From: Ottowia thiooxydans DSM 14619
GTDB taxonomy: Bacteria > Pseudomonadota > Gammaproteobacteria > Burkholderiales > Burkholderiaceae_C
Direction of reading: 5' to 3'
DNA: 64,000 bases
Assembly: GCF_000422885.1 (NCBI RefSeq)
Contig: NZ_AUGX01000027.1
Coordinates: 1 to 64,000, forward strand
Shown here: positions 12,701 to 21,296 of the stretch, piece by piece
How positions within the stretch are numbered: position 1 is the stretch's first letter
Layout: each line of letters begins with the position of its first letter
Notes under the pieces: generated by a model
Database searches by the model: none
The model's input: the letters and a program-made list of their open reading frames with translations, nothing else
Told to the model about the DNA's origin: nothing
Position numbers and translations under genes: made by a program

Positions 12701-12918
12701 CTATTCTGATGACCACCCTGGCGATGGTCTTCGGCATGCTGCCCCTGGCTTTTGCTTCCAGCGAGGGAGCGGAGCAGCGCGCCCCCATGGGCCAGGCGGT
12801 CATTGGCGGCGTCATCACCTCCTCGCTTTTGACCCTGGTAGTGGTGCCTGTGATGTATTGCTATCTGGACGATCTGGCAGCCTGGATGAAGCGCAAGTGG
12901 TCACGCGAGAGTGAGTAG
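9721..12918 (+). CDS. RND multidrug efflux transporter, HAE1 family
   Basis: A 1065-residue inner-membrane proton/drug antiporter of normal AcrB-class length. It has twelve membrane segments in the usual two halves with large periplasmic loops. The proton-relay aspartate pair is visible in LCVGLLIDDAIVVREN, and the N-terminus (WFTKVSLKNPVFATMVMLAF) is typical. It forms an operon with the adaptor gene upstream, and the TolC-family gene at 14228 could complete a tripartite pump. Substrates cannot be read from sequence. A GC-rich hairpin plus T8 closes the operon. Confidence 0.93.
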   Translation: MWFTKVSLKNPVFATMVMLAFVVMGLFALQRLQVDQFPNIDFPVVVVTTEYPGASPAIIESEVTKKIEESVNSIAGINALTSRSYEGLSVVIIEFQLHIEGRKAADDVREKIGQVRPLLRDEVKEPRVLRFDPASRAIWSLAVLPDAKDGQRAPSPVELTNWADQVLKKRLENVRGVGAVSIVGGAKREINIYLNPRAMESFGITADQVSAAVRGENQDLPLGALRSSAQEITVQLDGRMQRPEDFGRIIVARRGGAAGQTGGGSPVFLNQVASVHDGAQELETLALYNGQRTLLMSVQKAQDENTIRVVDGLYQTVAAMKGEIPPGVRLEPISDASRPIRVAVENVRQTLIEGAVLTVLIVFLFLNSWRSTVITGLTLPISIIGTFFFMQAFGFTLNMITLMALSLCVGLLIDDAIVVRENIVRHVQMGKDSFTASMEGTQEIGLAVLATTLSIVAVFLPIGFMGGIIGKFFHEFGLTIVAAVMISMFVSFTLDPMLSSIWHDPSIHGHGKAKERPATFYDKTIGRVTGWFDRATDRLIELYQHILRWSLHHKLMTLLLGVGIFVGSVVLVPMLGTEFVPKADFSETTVAFYTPQGSSLEATEAKTRQVVEIVQSFPEVRYTLATLNTGAAQGKTNASVYIRLTNRDQRQRSAEQIAAALRERLRQVPGITVTQAGLLEPVGGQKQIEFSLQGPDQAELERLAAPVLAKLRAIPGLVDLDSSVKPNKPTVDVQVRREAASELGVSLAQLAGPLRTLVAGQTVGNWRAPNDQTYDVNVRLAPDARTTPQDLERMPLVIGTNADGTARIVRLNQVANLREATGTNQINRRDMMREVQITANVYGRSAGEVSGDIRTVLDATAFAPGYRYQFGGSTKNMQESFTYAVQALAMAVIFIYMILASQFKSFLQPVALMTALPMTLIGVVLALMLFGSTMSMFSIIGIVMLMGLVTKNAILLVDFAIRARAGEVGEAGERGDPLPRNEALLMAARVRLRPILMTTLAMVFGMLPLAFASSEGAEQRAPMGQAVIGGVITSSLLTLVVVPVMYCYLDDLAAWMKRKWSRESE

Positions 12919-12951
12919 ACCCCCACGCTCCCTCGCTTCGCGTAGTGCGCT

Positions 12952-12974
12952 GCCCCCCGAGGGGGCTTTTTTTT
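12952..12974 (+). terminator. Intrinsic terminator after the RND pump gene
   Basis: GCCCCC-CGA-GGGGGC (12952-12966) followed by eight T residues. The surrounding ~80 bases (CCCCCACGCTCCCTCGCTTCG and onward) are a diverged single copy of the 86-bp unit that is tandemly repeated at 1822-2196. Confidence 0.9.
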
Positions 12975-13150
12975 CTTGGGACGGCCCGGCGAAAAAAAGC
13001 TCCACCTCCACGGTCCCCTCGTCATTCAGAACTCTCTCCGAAGCGCTTTTTGAACTGGTGATGGCCCTCTTCAGACGACAACGGTCGTATGAGATTCCCA
13101 ACCACCGGTAAAATTGGTTGTTTGCCCCCTAATAACTCCTTGGAACCGCG

Positions 13151-13828
13151 ATGAATCTGGAACAGGCCCGCTTCAACATGATTGAGCAGCAGATACGTCC
13201 CTGGGACGTGCTCGACGCCCATGTGCTGGATCTGCTTTCCGTGGTGCGACGCGAAGAATTCGTACCGCAAGTGCACCGTGCGCTGGCCTTCGCGGACCTG
13301 GAAATTCCCCTCAAGGACGACGAAACCGCCATTGCCCAAGGCCAGGTCATGCTCGCGCCGCGCGTGGAAGCGCGCATGCTCCAGGACCTCAACGTACAAA
13401 AACACGAAAAAGTCCTGGAGATCGGCACCGGCTCTGGCTTCATGGCAGCTTTGCTTGGTCATCGCGCGCAGCGCGTGCTTTCGCTTGAGATTGACTCGGG
13501 CTTGGCCGCCACGGCGCATGCCAATCTTCAGCGCGCTGGCGTCATGAACGTGGAGGTAAGGGTCGCAGATGGCGCCCAAGCCAACCTCTCGGCAGACGGC
13601 CCCTTCGATGCCATCGTGCTCTCGGGCTCAGTCGCCCAGCTGCCAGAATCGATGCTGGAATTGCTCAAACCTGGTGGCCGATTGATGGCTATCGTCGGTG
13701 ACGAACCCATGATGCGGGCCACGCTGGCGCGCCGCGCTGAAGCCGGTGGCTGGGTTACCACACAGCCTTGGGATGTCGTTGCATCGCGTTTGCTCCACTT
13801 CCCAGAGCCAACTCGCTTTCGGTTCTAA
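13151..13828 (+). CDS. Protein-L-isoaspartate O-methyltransferase family protein
   Basis: A 225-residue SAM-dependent methyltransferase of the Pcm family. The SAM-binding motif I VLEIGTGSGFMAALL is at about residues 88-102, with a later acidic motif (VLSLEID) and FDAIVLSGSV. The N-terminal half is shorter than in E. coli Pcm, and the classic Pcm catalytic threonine/serine motif is replaced by AIAQGQVMLAP. It may therefore not repair isoaspartate. It is followed by a rhodanese and a tolC homologue on the same strand, a neighbourhood seen in many Burkholderiales. Confidence 0.85.
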   Translation: MNLEQARFNMIEQQIRPWDVLDAHVLDLLSVVRREEFVPQVHRALAFADLEIPLKDDETAIAQGQVMLAPRVEARMLQDLNVQKHEKVLEIGTGSGFMAALLGHRAQRVLSLEIDSGLAATAHANLQRAGVMNVEVRVADGAQANLSADGPFDAIVLSGSVAQLPESMLELLKPGGRLMAIVGDEPMMRATLARRAEAGGWVTTQPWDVVASRLLHFPEPTRFRF

Positions 13829-13857
13829 GAAAATCAGCTCCACCTCAGCTTAGACCC

Positions 13858-14199
13858 ATGATCGAGCAAATCAATCCGGACCAGTTGCCCGCCTGGTTCG
13901 ATGCTATACGCGAGCATGGCGAGCCCTTGCTGCTCGATGTGCGCGAACCCGCTGAATGGAATGCTGCCAGTGTGTCACTCCCTGGCGCAGAACTCCTGCA
14001 GATGTCCATGCAAACCATTCCATCACGGCTGGCCGAGTTTGACCCTGATCGCCCGGTGGCCGTGCTGTGCCACCATGGTGCGCGCAGCATGAATGTGGCT
14101 GTGTTCCTGACACGCCAGGGCTTCGCCCACGTGGTCAATATTGCGGGTGGCATCGACGCCTGGTCGCTGCAATTCGACCCCTCGGTGCCGCGCTACTAG
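13858..14199 (+). CDS. Rhodanese-like domain protein
   Basis: A 113-residue single rhodanese domain. LLLDVREPAEWNA gives the substrate-side aspartate/arginine, and the active-site loop is LCHHGARSM with the catalytic C71. The family transfers sulfane sulfur from thiosulfate or persulfides. I start it at ATG 13858, which is 29 bp after the methyltransferase stop; an earlier in-frame start would overlap that gene. A tolC homologue follows. Confidence 0.9.
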   Translation: MIEQINPDQLPAWFDAIREHGEPLLLDVREPAEWNAASVSLPGAELLQMSMQTIPSRLAEFDPDRPVAVLCHHGARSMNVAVFLTRQGFAHVVNIAGGIDAWSLQFDPSVPRY

Positions 14200-14227
14200 T
14201 CACTGATTTTTCCGAAAGCCCCCCCGG

Positions 14228-15586
14228 ATGCGCGTGCCATCTCGCCGCTCCTCGCCTGTATGGCTGGCATGCGCCCTCTTCACCACCGCCCTCATGAGCC
14301 CTGCGGCCTGGGGCCAGTCGCTGATGGAGCTCTACTCGGTTGCGTCCGGCTTTGACGCGGCATTTCAGTCAGCCCGCTCCCAGGCGGAGGCCAGCGCGGC
14401 ACGCGCCGATCAGGCTCAGGCGGGCCTCTTGCCTCAACTGGGGCTGCAAGCCGGAGCAAACCGCAACTGGACCAAAACCGAGGTTGGGCCCAATTCCATC
14501 CAACAAGGCACTGACGTTTTCAATGGGTCCCTGGTGGGTTCTCAGCCGCTTTACCGGCCTGCCAACCGCATCACCTGGGATCAAGGCAAGAAACAGGCGG
14601 AGGTGGCGCGTCAGCAGGTCGATGCATCTGGCCAGGACTTGATCATTCGCCTAAGCCAGGCTTACTTCGATGTATTGGGTGCCCAGGATTCACTTACGTT
14701 CGTGCGGGCGCTGAAGGCATCGGTCGCGGAACAGCTCGAATCTGCCAAACGGAATTTTGATGTCGGCAACGCCACCATCACCGACAGCCGTGAAGCGCAA
14801 GCTCGCTTTGACCTCATCCGGGCGCAAGAAATTGCCGCAGAGAACGACCAACACGTCAAACAGCTGGCTCTTGATCAATTGGTAGGGCGTGTTGGCGTCA
14901 CACCGAAGGCGTTGGCCCAACCCATCCAACTGCCACCGCTGAGTCCACCCGATATCAACGCCTGGGTAGCCCTCGCCACGGAGCAACACCCCGCCGTCAT
15001 GCAAGCCCGCTTGGCCCTTGACGTGGCCCGACTGGAAACTGCCAAGGCCAAGACCGGGCATCTGCCCACAGTGGACCTGCAAGCCAATGTGGGCCTCACC
15101 CACTACCCGAAAGGCAACCCCGCCATTGCAGCCGCACCCTCTAGCGACTATCGCAATCGCGTCGCCGGCGTCGGCGTAGTGCTGAACTGGCCACTTTTCG
15201 CTGGCTTTTCCGTGCAAAACCGTATTCGTGAAACGCTGGCGTTAGAAGACAAGGCACGCTCCGATCTCGACAATGCACAACGGGCATGGGCTCAGGCCAC
15301 GCGGGCAGCGTTCTTTGGAGTGCAATCAGGTGCCGGACAGGTGATGGCTCTTGAAGCGGCAGAAAAATCGAGCCAGACAGCTTTAGAAGCCAATCTCCTG
15401 GGCTATCAGGTGGGAGTGCGCATCAATATTGACGTATTGAACGCGCAAAGCCAGCTCTATCAAACCAAACGGGATCTGGCCAAGGCGCGCTATGACGTTC
15501 TGGTTGGCCTGTTGCGCCTGAAGCAAGCAAGCGGAGCACTCACGCCAGACGATCTGGCTCCAATCAATCAAATGCTGGTTCGTTAA
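14228..15586 (+). CDS. tolC: TolC family outer membrane efflux channel
   Basis: A 452-residue protein with a signal peptide (cleavage near AWG-QSL, about residue 29-30) and two outer membrane efflux repeats rich in long amphipathic helices, as in TolC. Characteristic segments include LSQAYFDVLGAQDSL and the late VGVRINIDVLNAQSQLYQTKRDLAKARYD. Trimers form the outer-membrane exit duct used by RND pumps and type I secretion. It probably serves the pump at 8524-12918. The next core gene, waaA, lies 6.5 kb away because of an inserted region. Confidence 0.93.
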   Translation: MRVPSRRSSPVWLACALFTTALMSPAAWGQSLMELYSVASGFDAAFQSARSQAEASAARADQAQAGLLPQLGLQAGANRNWTKTEVGPNSIQQGTDVFNGSLVGSQPLYRPANRITWDQGKKQAEVARQQVDASGQDLIIRLSQAYFDVLGAQDSLTFVRALKASVAEQLESAKRNFDVGNATITDSREAQARFDLIRAQEIAAENDQHVKQLALDQLVGRVGVTPKALAQPIQLPPLSPPDINAWVALATEQHPAVMQARLALDVARLETAKAKTGHLPTVDLQANVGLTHYPKGNPAIAAAPSSDYRNRVAGVGVVLNWPLFAGFSVQNRIRETLALEDKARSDLDNAQRAWAQATRAAFFGVQSGAGQVMALEAAEKSSQTALEANLLGYQVGVRINIDVLNAQSQLYQTKRDLAKARYDVLVGLLRLKQASGALTPDDLAPINQMLVR

Positions 15587-15753
15587 TAGCCAGAGCGCGG
15601 ATAACACCTGATTCGTAGCGAAAAGTAATCGAATTGATGAAGATGCTTTTGAAACCTTGAGATCGAGGTGATCGGCAGTGCTGTTTTTTTGCCACTTGCG
15701 CAACTACGAACCAACACCTACCATCTGGTTAACTGCGCGTGATGGAAGTGAAA

Positions 15754-16308
15754 ATGGAAAACTCTGACAAGAATCTGCTGAATAGTGGTGCTGCCGAGAC
15801 CGCCAAACCTACTGGGCTTGCTGCTGGAGGCTTGAGAGTGGTTAAACCGGCCGTTCTTGTAGGGCTAGGCCTGCTCGCTGCGGGTGCCGGTGCACCTGTC
15901 TTGGCTGCCCCTGCGACCAACGACTCCTACACGACACCCCTAAATACCCCGTTGAGCGGTGTTAATGTCACCGATAACGATTCCATCACGCCGGGCAATA
16001 CCTATACGGTTGTCATGCTCACGGAGCCTCCAGCTTCCGCAGGCGTCGCCAACTTGAACTATGACGGCCTGCTAACTTTTTTCCCGGCTCCGGGATTTAG
16101 CGGCACCACCACGCTGACCTACAACCTGGACGACGTGGTCGCCGGTTCAAACACCACGGCCACTGTCACTATTACTGTGGGTGCACCGCCGCCCCCACCA
16201 CCGGCACCAGTCACGGCAGTGCCGACCTTGGCTCCACTTGCTATTGGAGGCCTGGGTGCACTGGTTGCACTGCTTGGCGCGAGACGCCGGCCCAAAAAAG
16301 AAGATTGA
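15754..16308 (+). CDS. Small surface protein with VPTL/IPTL-type C-terminal sorting signal
   Basis: About 184 residues. A hydrophobic export segment (about residues 25-48, ending near VLAAPATND) is followed by a cadherin/VCBS-like beta module (TNDSYTTPLNTPLSGVNVTDND and FSGTTTLTYNLDD). After a proline-rich linker comes a C-terminal VPTLAPLA motif, a membrane helix and the basic tail GARRRPKK. That tripartite end is the IPTL-CTERM signal recognised by exosortase H, here in a variant lacking the usual tryptophan. xrtH lies 5 kb downstream. The start at 15754 has GGAAG five bases upstream; ATG 15742 is an alternative. Confidence 0.75.
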   Translation: MENSDKNLLNSGAAETAKPTGLAAGGLRVVKPAVLVGLGLLAAGAGAPVLAAPATNDSYTTPLNTPLSGVNVTDNDSITPGNTYTVVMLTEPPASAGVANLNYDGLLTFFPAPGFSGTTTLTYNLDDVVAGSNTTATVTITVGAPPPPPPAPVTAVPTLAPLAIGGLGALVALLGARRRPKKED

Positions 16309-16351
16309 GTAGTTTCAACAAAAATTGGGATCACGCCCCGACTAGCTGCGA

Positions 16352-17548
16352 ATGAGTTATGGCGTCAAGTTTTACTCCTATTTTGACTCCTCTGGATATG
16401 GCAGTTCAGGGTTAGCGTATTTGCGCGGCCTGCTGAATGCAGGGTGGCAGGTTCACTGGGTACCACTCGCCTACAACGGTAAGCACTTCGTTCCCCTGCA
16501 GCCCACAGATACTCCGCCTCTGCTGAATTTGGCGCGAGACGATACCGCTCTTCAAGATCTTTCCGCTATCCGGGCAGCCACCTCTAGGCCGCTCGACTAC
16601 TCCACGGTTTTCGCCCACACCGGGCCTGACCAATGGCCCCAATTTTTCGAGGGCGGCAAAAGGAACGTGGGCTACACGACCTGGGAAGCTGACGCTCTGC
16701 CACCGCACTGGAAGCCTTGGCTCGATCTGGCCGATGCCATCTGCGTGCCCTGCCAGCTCAATGAGCAGACATTCAGCAAGGCGTATCTCCGCCCTCCCGT
16801 ACACGTCATTCCACATATCCGGCGCCACGCCTGGAATGATTTCACTGTGACGGAACTCAATGCCATGCGTGCATCGCTGGGTATTCCACCTGATCACTTC
16901 ATTTTCTATTCGATCAATAGTTGGGACCCGCGTAAAAATAACATTGGGCTGCTGCGAAGCTACCTTGAGGCATTCTCGGCGGATTCTCCAGTCACGCTGA
17001 TACTGAAAACAAGCGAGCAAGGCTACGGAGCAGCCCCTTTCTACCCATGGCAGGACACTTCAGCACTTGCCAATGACGCTATTGCGGATATCACTTCTGC
17101 CAGCGGCGGCGCGCAAGCGCAGATTTGTCTGCTGCCTTACGAGTTATCAGGCCGAGGGATAGATATGCTGCACGCCCTGGGGGATTGCTATGTCTCTGCT
17201 TCGCGCGGTGAAGGTTGGGGAATGGGAATCTTCGACGCTGCCACACGTGGTACCCCAGTACTCGCCACAGGATGGGGCGGTCAACTAGATTACCTCGGCT
17301 CCGATTGGCCCGGTGCTATCCCCTTCAGCATGCGCGCAGTGCCCGTTTGGCCCCCTTCTGCACCTTTATTCTGGCCTCCCCAGCGTTGGGCCGAGCCTGA
17401 TTTTGAAGGGATGGTCAAAGCATGGCAAAACGCTATGACCGACGCTCAGCACCGAAGAACGGCGGCGCAGGCCATCGCCGCCGATATTGCCAACCGCTTT
17501 GCAGAGCCTGTGATCACTGCGCAGTTAGGCGCCGTTCTTCATGCCTGA
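16352..17548 (+). CDS. Glycosyltransferase, GT-B fold (GT4-like)
   Basis: A 398-residue cytoplasmic glycosyltransferase. The C-terminal half carries the GT4-like donor site: GRGIDMLHALGDCYVSASRGEGWGMGIFDAATRGTPVLATG, with the conserved glutamates and small-residue turns. The N-terminal half has the glycine-rich FDSSGYGSSGLAYLRG. Donor and acceptor are unknown. The stop overlaps the next gene by 8 bases, so the two are translationally coupled. It belongs to the five-transferase group next to exosortase H. Confidence 0.8.
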   Translation: MSYGVKFYSYFDSSGYGSSGLAYLRGLLNAGWQVHWVPLAYNGKHFVPLQPTDTPPLLNLARDDTALQDLSAIRAATSRPLDYSTVFAHTGPDQWPQFFEGGKRNVGYTTWEADALPPHWKPWLDLADAICVPCQLNEQTFSKAYLRPPVHVIPHIRRHAWNDFTVTELNAMRASLGIPPDHFIFYSINSWDPRKNNIGLLRSYLEAFSADSPVTLILKTSEQGYGAAPFYPWQDTSALANDAIADITSASGGAQAQICLLPYELSGRGIDMLHALGDCYVSASRGEGWGMGIFDAATRGTPVLATGWGGQLDYLGSDWPGAIPFSMRAVPVWPPSAPLFWPPQRWAEPDFEGMVKAWQNAMTDAQHRRTAAQAIAADIANRFAEPVITAQLGAVLHA

Positions 17549-18425
17549 AAACCTGCCCGCAGAACCGCCAGCGTTTCATTTTGTTTTTGGGTTGAAGCCC
17601 CAGGACGATCCCTTCCATTTGATGCACTACTTGTGCCTGCGTTCATGCCGGCGTGTGCACCCAGCAAGCAAGATACATCTTCATTACCGAAATTTGCCGT
17701 ATGGCGCGTGGTGGGACCGCATTGCACCAGAATTGATCTTGCATCAAGTGGACGAGCACACCCCCGGGTTTGATCCAGCGCGATATCAAGAAACGGGGGA
17801 AGGCCGCTTTATTGCTAGTGCAGGCCTTAGCTATGCTCACGAGGCAGACTTCATACGTTTGCGCGCCTTGGTGGAGCATGGCGGGGTTTATGCCGATATG
17901 GACACCCTCTTCGTGCGCCCCTATCCCAGCACGCTATACCAACACGATTGTGTGCTCGGCGAAGAATCTCCAACGCGTGACCCACTAACCGGCATTCAGC
18001 GGCCATCCCTATGCAATGCCGTGATCATTGCGCGCCCAGGGGCGAAATTCCTGAGTGACTGGCTAGGCAACGCCGTAGATACCTTTGACGGCACCTGGAG
18101 CCGTCACTCGTGCCAGGCCGCCAGCCTTTTGTGGTCCCGTTCGCCAGCGAATCTGCGTGTGGCACCCTGGTGGTGGTTCTATGGATTTCCGGCTAATCGT
18201 CAGGGCATCGCGAGTCTTTTCGAGGAAGACGCACCCGTGCCGCCAGGTCTGTGCAGCATTCATTTGTGGGCGCATCTTTGGTGGAGCCCTGATCGCACCG
18301 ATTTCAGCGCGTTCCACGAAGGCTTGCTGAATGAGTCTTATGTGCGCACGGCGAACTCCACCTACGCCAAGCTGGCCTTGCCGTTTCTGGAGCCTGGCGT
18401 TATCCAGGAGGCGTCTACCGAATAG
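17541..18425 (+). CDS. Glycosyltransferase with DXD sugar-binding region (GT32-like)
   Basis: A 294-residue GT-A enzyme of the TcdA/TcdB - OCH1 type. The hallmark is ADFIRLRALVEHGGVYADMDTLF (about residues 93-116), where YADMD supplies the metal/nucleotide-sugar DXD. A late SIHLWAHLWW segment probably carries a metal-ligand histidine. It overlaps the preceding glycosyltransferase and converges with the next gene, overlapping its end by 11 bases. The transferred sugar cannot be deduced. Confidence 0.8.
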   Translation: MPENLPAEPPAFHFVFGLKPQDDPFHLMHYLCLRSCRRVHPASKIHLHYRNLPYGAWWDRIAPELILHQVDEHTPGFDPARYQETGEGRFIASAGLSYAHEADFIRLRALVEHGGVYADMDTLFVRPYPSTLYQHDCVLGEESPTRDPLTGIQRPSLCNAVIIARPGAKFLSDWLGNAVDTFDGTWSRHSCQAASLLWSRSPANLRVAPWWWFYGFPANRQGIASLFEEDAPVPPGLCSIHLWAHLWWSPDRTDFSAFHEGLLNESYVRTANSTYAKLALPFLEPGVIQEASTE

Positions 18426-19185
18426 GAAATGCCATGCTGCCCGACCGATCCTTCAGCGCCAACGCCTGGACGGGTGGAGCATATTCAGCCAAGCGCTCAC
18501 GCACGCCCCCTAGCCGAGCCATGAGCCTGGCTGCTGAAAGCGCATTGCCTTGTGAGATGGCCCGGTGATGCGTGTCAGGCCATGCATTGCTGCCATGGTG
18601 CACATACACATAGCACCATCCATGGTCTCGCAGCCTGCAAATCTTATGACCTGATCTGAGAATATCGAGGCAAGCCCCGGTATCTTCTCCACGCACAAGA
18701 TCAGGGTAGACCGGCATTTTCTCGCGCCGCCCCATCAGGGTGCCCTGGATGAAGTTGAGTGGGTAGGGCTGAGCATGCCAGTCATCCCAAAACAAATCCC
18801 CCGAATCTCTATAGAGGTGCAACTGGTCGCTCAGAAAACAAAAATCTGCGCTCTCACGACACAACGCCTCCTGCTGCACCTGAAGCCTTTGCGGATGGAA
18901 CCGGTCGTCGTCATCCCACTGGCAGATGAGATCGCCGCGCGCGAATGCACCCGCTGCGTTGCGTAACGCGCCCAGTGGCATGGGCGACACCGCATGCACA
19001 CTGATGCTGTCAGGGCGACTCTGCTGCGCCGCAATCTCCCGCACTTCCTGGTCAAACGCTAAATCGCCATCGTGCAAGATGATCAACTCTTTCGCCTGAT
19101 ACGTTTGCCGGGCAAAATCGCCCACAGACTCCCGCAACAGATGTAGCCGACCTGGCTGGGTGATGGTGAGGCAGGAAATAAGCAT
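18415..19185 (-). CDS. Glycosyltransferase family 2-like
   Basis: A 256-residue GT-A protein read against its neighbours. It begins MLISCLTITQPGRLHLLRES, followed by the family 2 elements ELIILHDGD and the metal-binding acidic patch LICQWDDDDRFHP (about residues 90-102). I use the ATG at 19185; a TTG three codons upstream is less likely. It is divergent from the next gene with only 18 bases between starts, so the promoter of one must overlap the other's leader. Its orientation sets it apart from the other transferases in the cluster. Confidence 0.75.
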   Translation of the reverse strand: MLISCLTITQPGRLHLLRESVGDFARQTYQAKELIILHDGDLAFDQEVREIAAQQSRPDSISVHAVSPMPLGALRNAAGAFARGDLICQWDDDDRFHPQRLQVQQEALCRESADFCFLSDQLHLYRDSGDLFWDDWHAQPYPLNFIQGTLMGRREKMPVYPDLVRGEDTGACLDILRSGHKICRLRDHGWCYVYVHHGSNAWPDTHHRAISQGNALSAARLMARLGGVRERLAEYAPPVQALALKDRSGSMAFPIR

Positions 19186-19203
19186 GCGTAGCAAATACTC
19201 TCT

Positions 19204-20004
19204 ATGTCAGCAAACATCATTTTGACCTATCGAGGCGACCCGAGCGGCGTTCGCCATGCCAACCTGCTCACGGTCCTGGCCTTCCTGGCTGAAACGCCCG
19301 AGTGGCCCGTCTTAATCGTGGAGCAAGATGGTTTGCCCAGCCTGGGAGGGCCTCTCCCGCATCCCAATTGCGCTGTGCTTTTTGCCTACAACGCGGGCTC
19401 CTTTAACAAAGCCTGGGGACTGAACATAGGCGTACGGCGCTCCAACGCTCCGGTCATCGTGTTCACGGATGCCGATCTGCTGATCCCTGATATGTTGCCG
19501 CGCTCGGTCGAGCATTGCCTGCGGAACACCCAAATGGTGAAGCCTTATCGCCAAGTGCTCGATCTTTCTCCCGAGACAACGGCGCATCTGCGCGCTGGTG
19601 ACCAAACTGCCTTGCAGCGGATGCCCGGCACGGCGAGCACCCGGCAGATGCAAGGTGAGACTGCCCCTCTGTGCGGCGGCGCATTCGCCATCCGCCGCGA
19701 CGCTTTTCTCAAACTGGGTGGATGGGACGAGCGCTTCGTAGGCTGGGGCGGTGAAGACGACGCCTTCTCATACAAAGTTCAACGCGCCCGGCTTGCAACG
19801 CTCGAATTTGACGATGCAATTGCATTGCACTTGCATCACCCCCGGTCAAGAGACCGCGAAACCCACGCTGCCCAGTACGCATCCAACCTTGCTCTGCTGG
19901 AACGCTATCACCGCTACGACCAGCCCCAGCTTGAGCGCCTGCAGGAAGTCCAGTCGCAGATCATGGGCAGATCCGAGAAATATCGTCCGCAGAGTGCCTC
20001 ATGA
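19204..20004 (+). CDS. Glycosyltransferase, GT2/galactosyltransferase-like
   Basis: A 266-residue GT-A enzyme. The donor-binding aspartates are in VIVFTDADLLIPD (about residues 90-102), and the C-terminal acceptor region has the GGAFAIRRDAFLKLGGWDERF and GWGGEDDAFSYK motifs typical of N-acetylgalactosaminyl/galactosyltransferases of this clan. The stop overlaps the next start by four bases (ATGA), so it is coupled to gene 20001-20645. Confidence 0.8.
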   Translation: MSANIILTYRGDPSGVRHANLLTVLAFLAETPEWPVLIVEQDGLPSLGGPLPHPNCAVLFAYNAGSFNKAWGLNIGVRRSNAPVIVFTDADLLIPDMLPRSVEHCLRNTQMVKPYRQVLDLSPETTAHLRAGDQTALQRMPGTASTRQMQGETAPLCGGAFAIRRDAFLKLGGWDERFVGWGGEDDAFSYKVQRARLATLEFDDAIALHLHHPRSRDRETHAAQYASNLALLERYHRYDQPQLERLQEVQSQIMGRSEKYRPQSAS

Positions 20005-20645
20005 GCGAAACACACATCATGATAGGAACGCCTGCGTATGCAGGCATGATGCATATGGATTTCGTGCACTCGCTGCTCGATTATCAAAAGGCGGGGATTC
20101 GCTTTGCGCTCGCCACACTGGGCAATGAAAGCCTGATCACGCGGGCCCGAAACACCATACTATCGATGTTCCATCATCGGACCGACCTGACCCACCTTCT
20201 GTTCCTGGACGCTGATGTCTCGCTTTCCGCAGCCAGCCTCCAGATGATGCTGTCGGAGCAGCGGGATGTCATTGGTGCCCCCGTAGCGCTGAAGGGACGA
20301 AATGCCGAAGGTGCTCGCATTTTCAACATCGGACGTGTGGTTGGCGAGAGCGGCCCCACCCTGCTGGTGGACCGCATTGGCACCGCAGCGCTGATGCTTT
20401 CACGCCAAGCCGTCACGGCACTGGTGGAAGACGCCATTGCACAGGGCCGGGTCTATCAACGCATGAAGACACTGCGCGGCGACGGTGGCTCAGCCATTCA
20501 CTACGATGTGTTTGGCGTGGGCGTACACGAAGGTGAATATCTTTCAGAAGATTTCTGGGCCTGCATGACACTGCGCCGCCTGGGCTTTGATATCTGCGTG
20601 TTGCCAGACATCGTCACCCACCACCACGGCACTATGGCCGCGTGA
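20001..20645 (+). CDS. Glycosyltransferase, Anp1/Mnn9-like
   Basis: A 214-residue protein with a GT-A core. It starts with IMIGTPAYAGMMHMDF, has SLITRARNTILSMF, and the DXD-type FLDADVSLS at about residues 71-79. This resembles the Anp1-like group often found in phage and capsule loci. The C-terminal region ends in a histidine-rich VTHHHGTMAA, which may be metal-binding. It is the last gene of the plus-strand run before the convergent exosortase genes. Confidence 0.72.
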   Translation: MSETHIMIGTPAYAGMMHMDFVHSLLDYQKAGIRFALATLGNESLITRARNTILSMFHHRTDLTHLLFLDADVSLSAASLQMMLSEQRDVIGAPVALKGRNAEGARIFNIGRVVGESGPTLLVDRIGTAALMLSRQAVTALVEDAIAQGRVYQRMKTLRGDGGSAIHYDVFGVGVHEGEYLSEDFWACMTLRRLGFDICVLPDIVTHHHGTMAA

Positions 20646-20666
20646 GGGGTTTGTTCTACACGTTCT

Positions 20667-21296
20667 CTAATCCATCCGCGCGCGCTCGCGCGCAGGTTTT
20701 GGCTTATCTGACAACGCGGCCTCAAGCCATAGAGCTGCCACAAACTGCTTATCGAACATGAGCCAAAGCAAAATGGGAGCGACTGGTGTCAGCATCAGGA
20801 AGCCAAACTGATACCCGTAGACCACGACTTCGTTTGCCCAACCCGGATACTTCAGATAGGCCGCACCGGAGGCACCGGAATAAATCACCACATCTCGTAG
20901 CCACTGAAAACAAAGGCAAAAAGCCTGAGCGGGCACCAGTAACAGGCTGCCAAACAAGCCCTTGAGCCACCAGCGGCGGGGGCGGGAAGCTATCAACATA
21001 GCCCACAGAAGCACCAGACCATAGCCGTAGGTGGGGTAACTGGCCTCAGGCGTCAACTCACCCAGCACATCGCCCTGGGGGCCTTTCATCCGCACCTGCA
21101 CCAATGTGTGGAGCACCCCCATGACCCCCTTCTGCTCAAAGCTGTCTGCCCAGGGAAAAAGGTTCGTCATCACGGTGCCAGCCAGCCAGATAGGGGCCGC
21201 TGCCAGCCAAGGTGCTGCCCAGTACCACAGAGGCAGCAACACCATGAGGCCAATAATGGCCAGCAGCAGGAAGCGCCCGATCAGCGTTGCTCGCAT
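20667..21296 (-). CDS. Exosortase H-associated membrane protein
   Basis: A 209-residue integral membrane protein with about four to five hydrophobic segments (for example LLLAIIGLMVLLPLWYWAAPWL at the N-terminus and YGLVLLWAMLIASRP). It begins within one base of the xrtH stop on the same strand. A partner of this size next to exosortase H is a recognised arrangement. Its exact contribution to sorting is not known. The family assignment rests on context plus topology rather than a clear catalytic motif. Confidence 0.7.
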   Translation of the reverse strand: MRATLIGRFLLLAIIGLMVLLPLWYWAAPWLAAAPIWLAGTVMTNLFPWADSFEQKGVMGVLHTLVQVRMKGPQGDVLGELTPEASYPTYGYGLVLLWAMLIASRPRRWWLKGLFGSLLLVPAQAFCLCFQWLRDVVIYSGASGAAYLKYPGWANEVVVYGYQFGFLMLTPVAPILLWLMFDKQFVAALWLEAALSDKPKPARERARMD

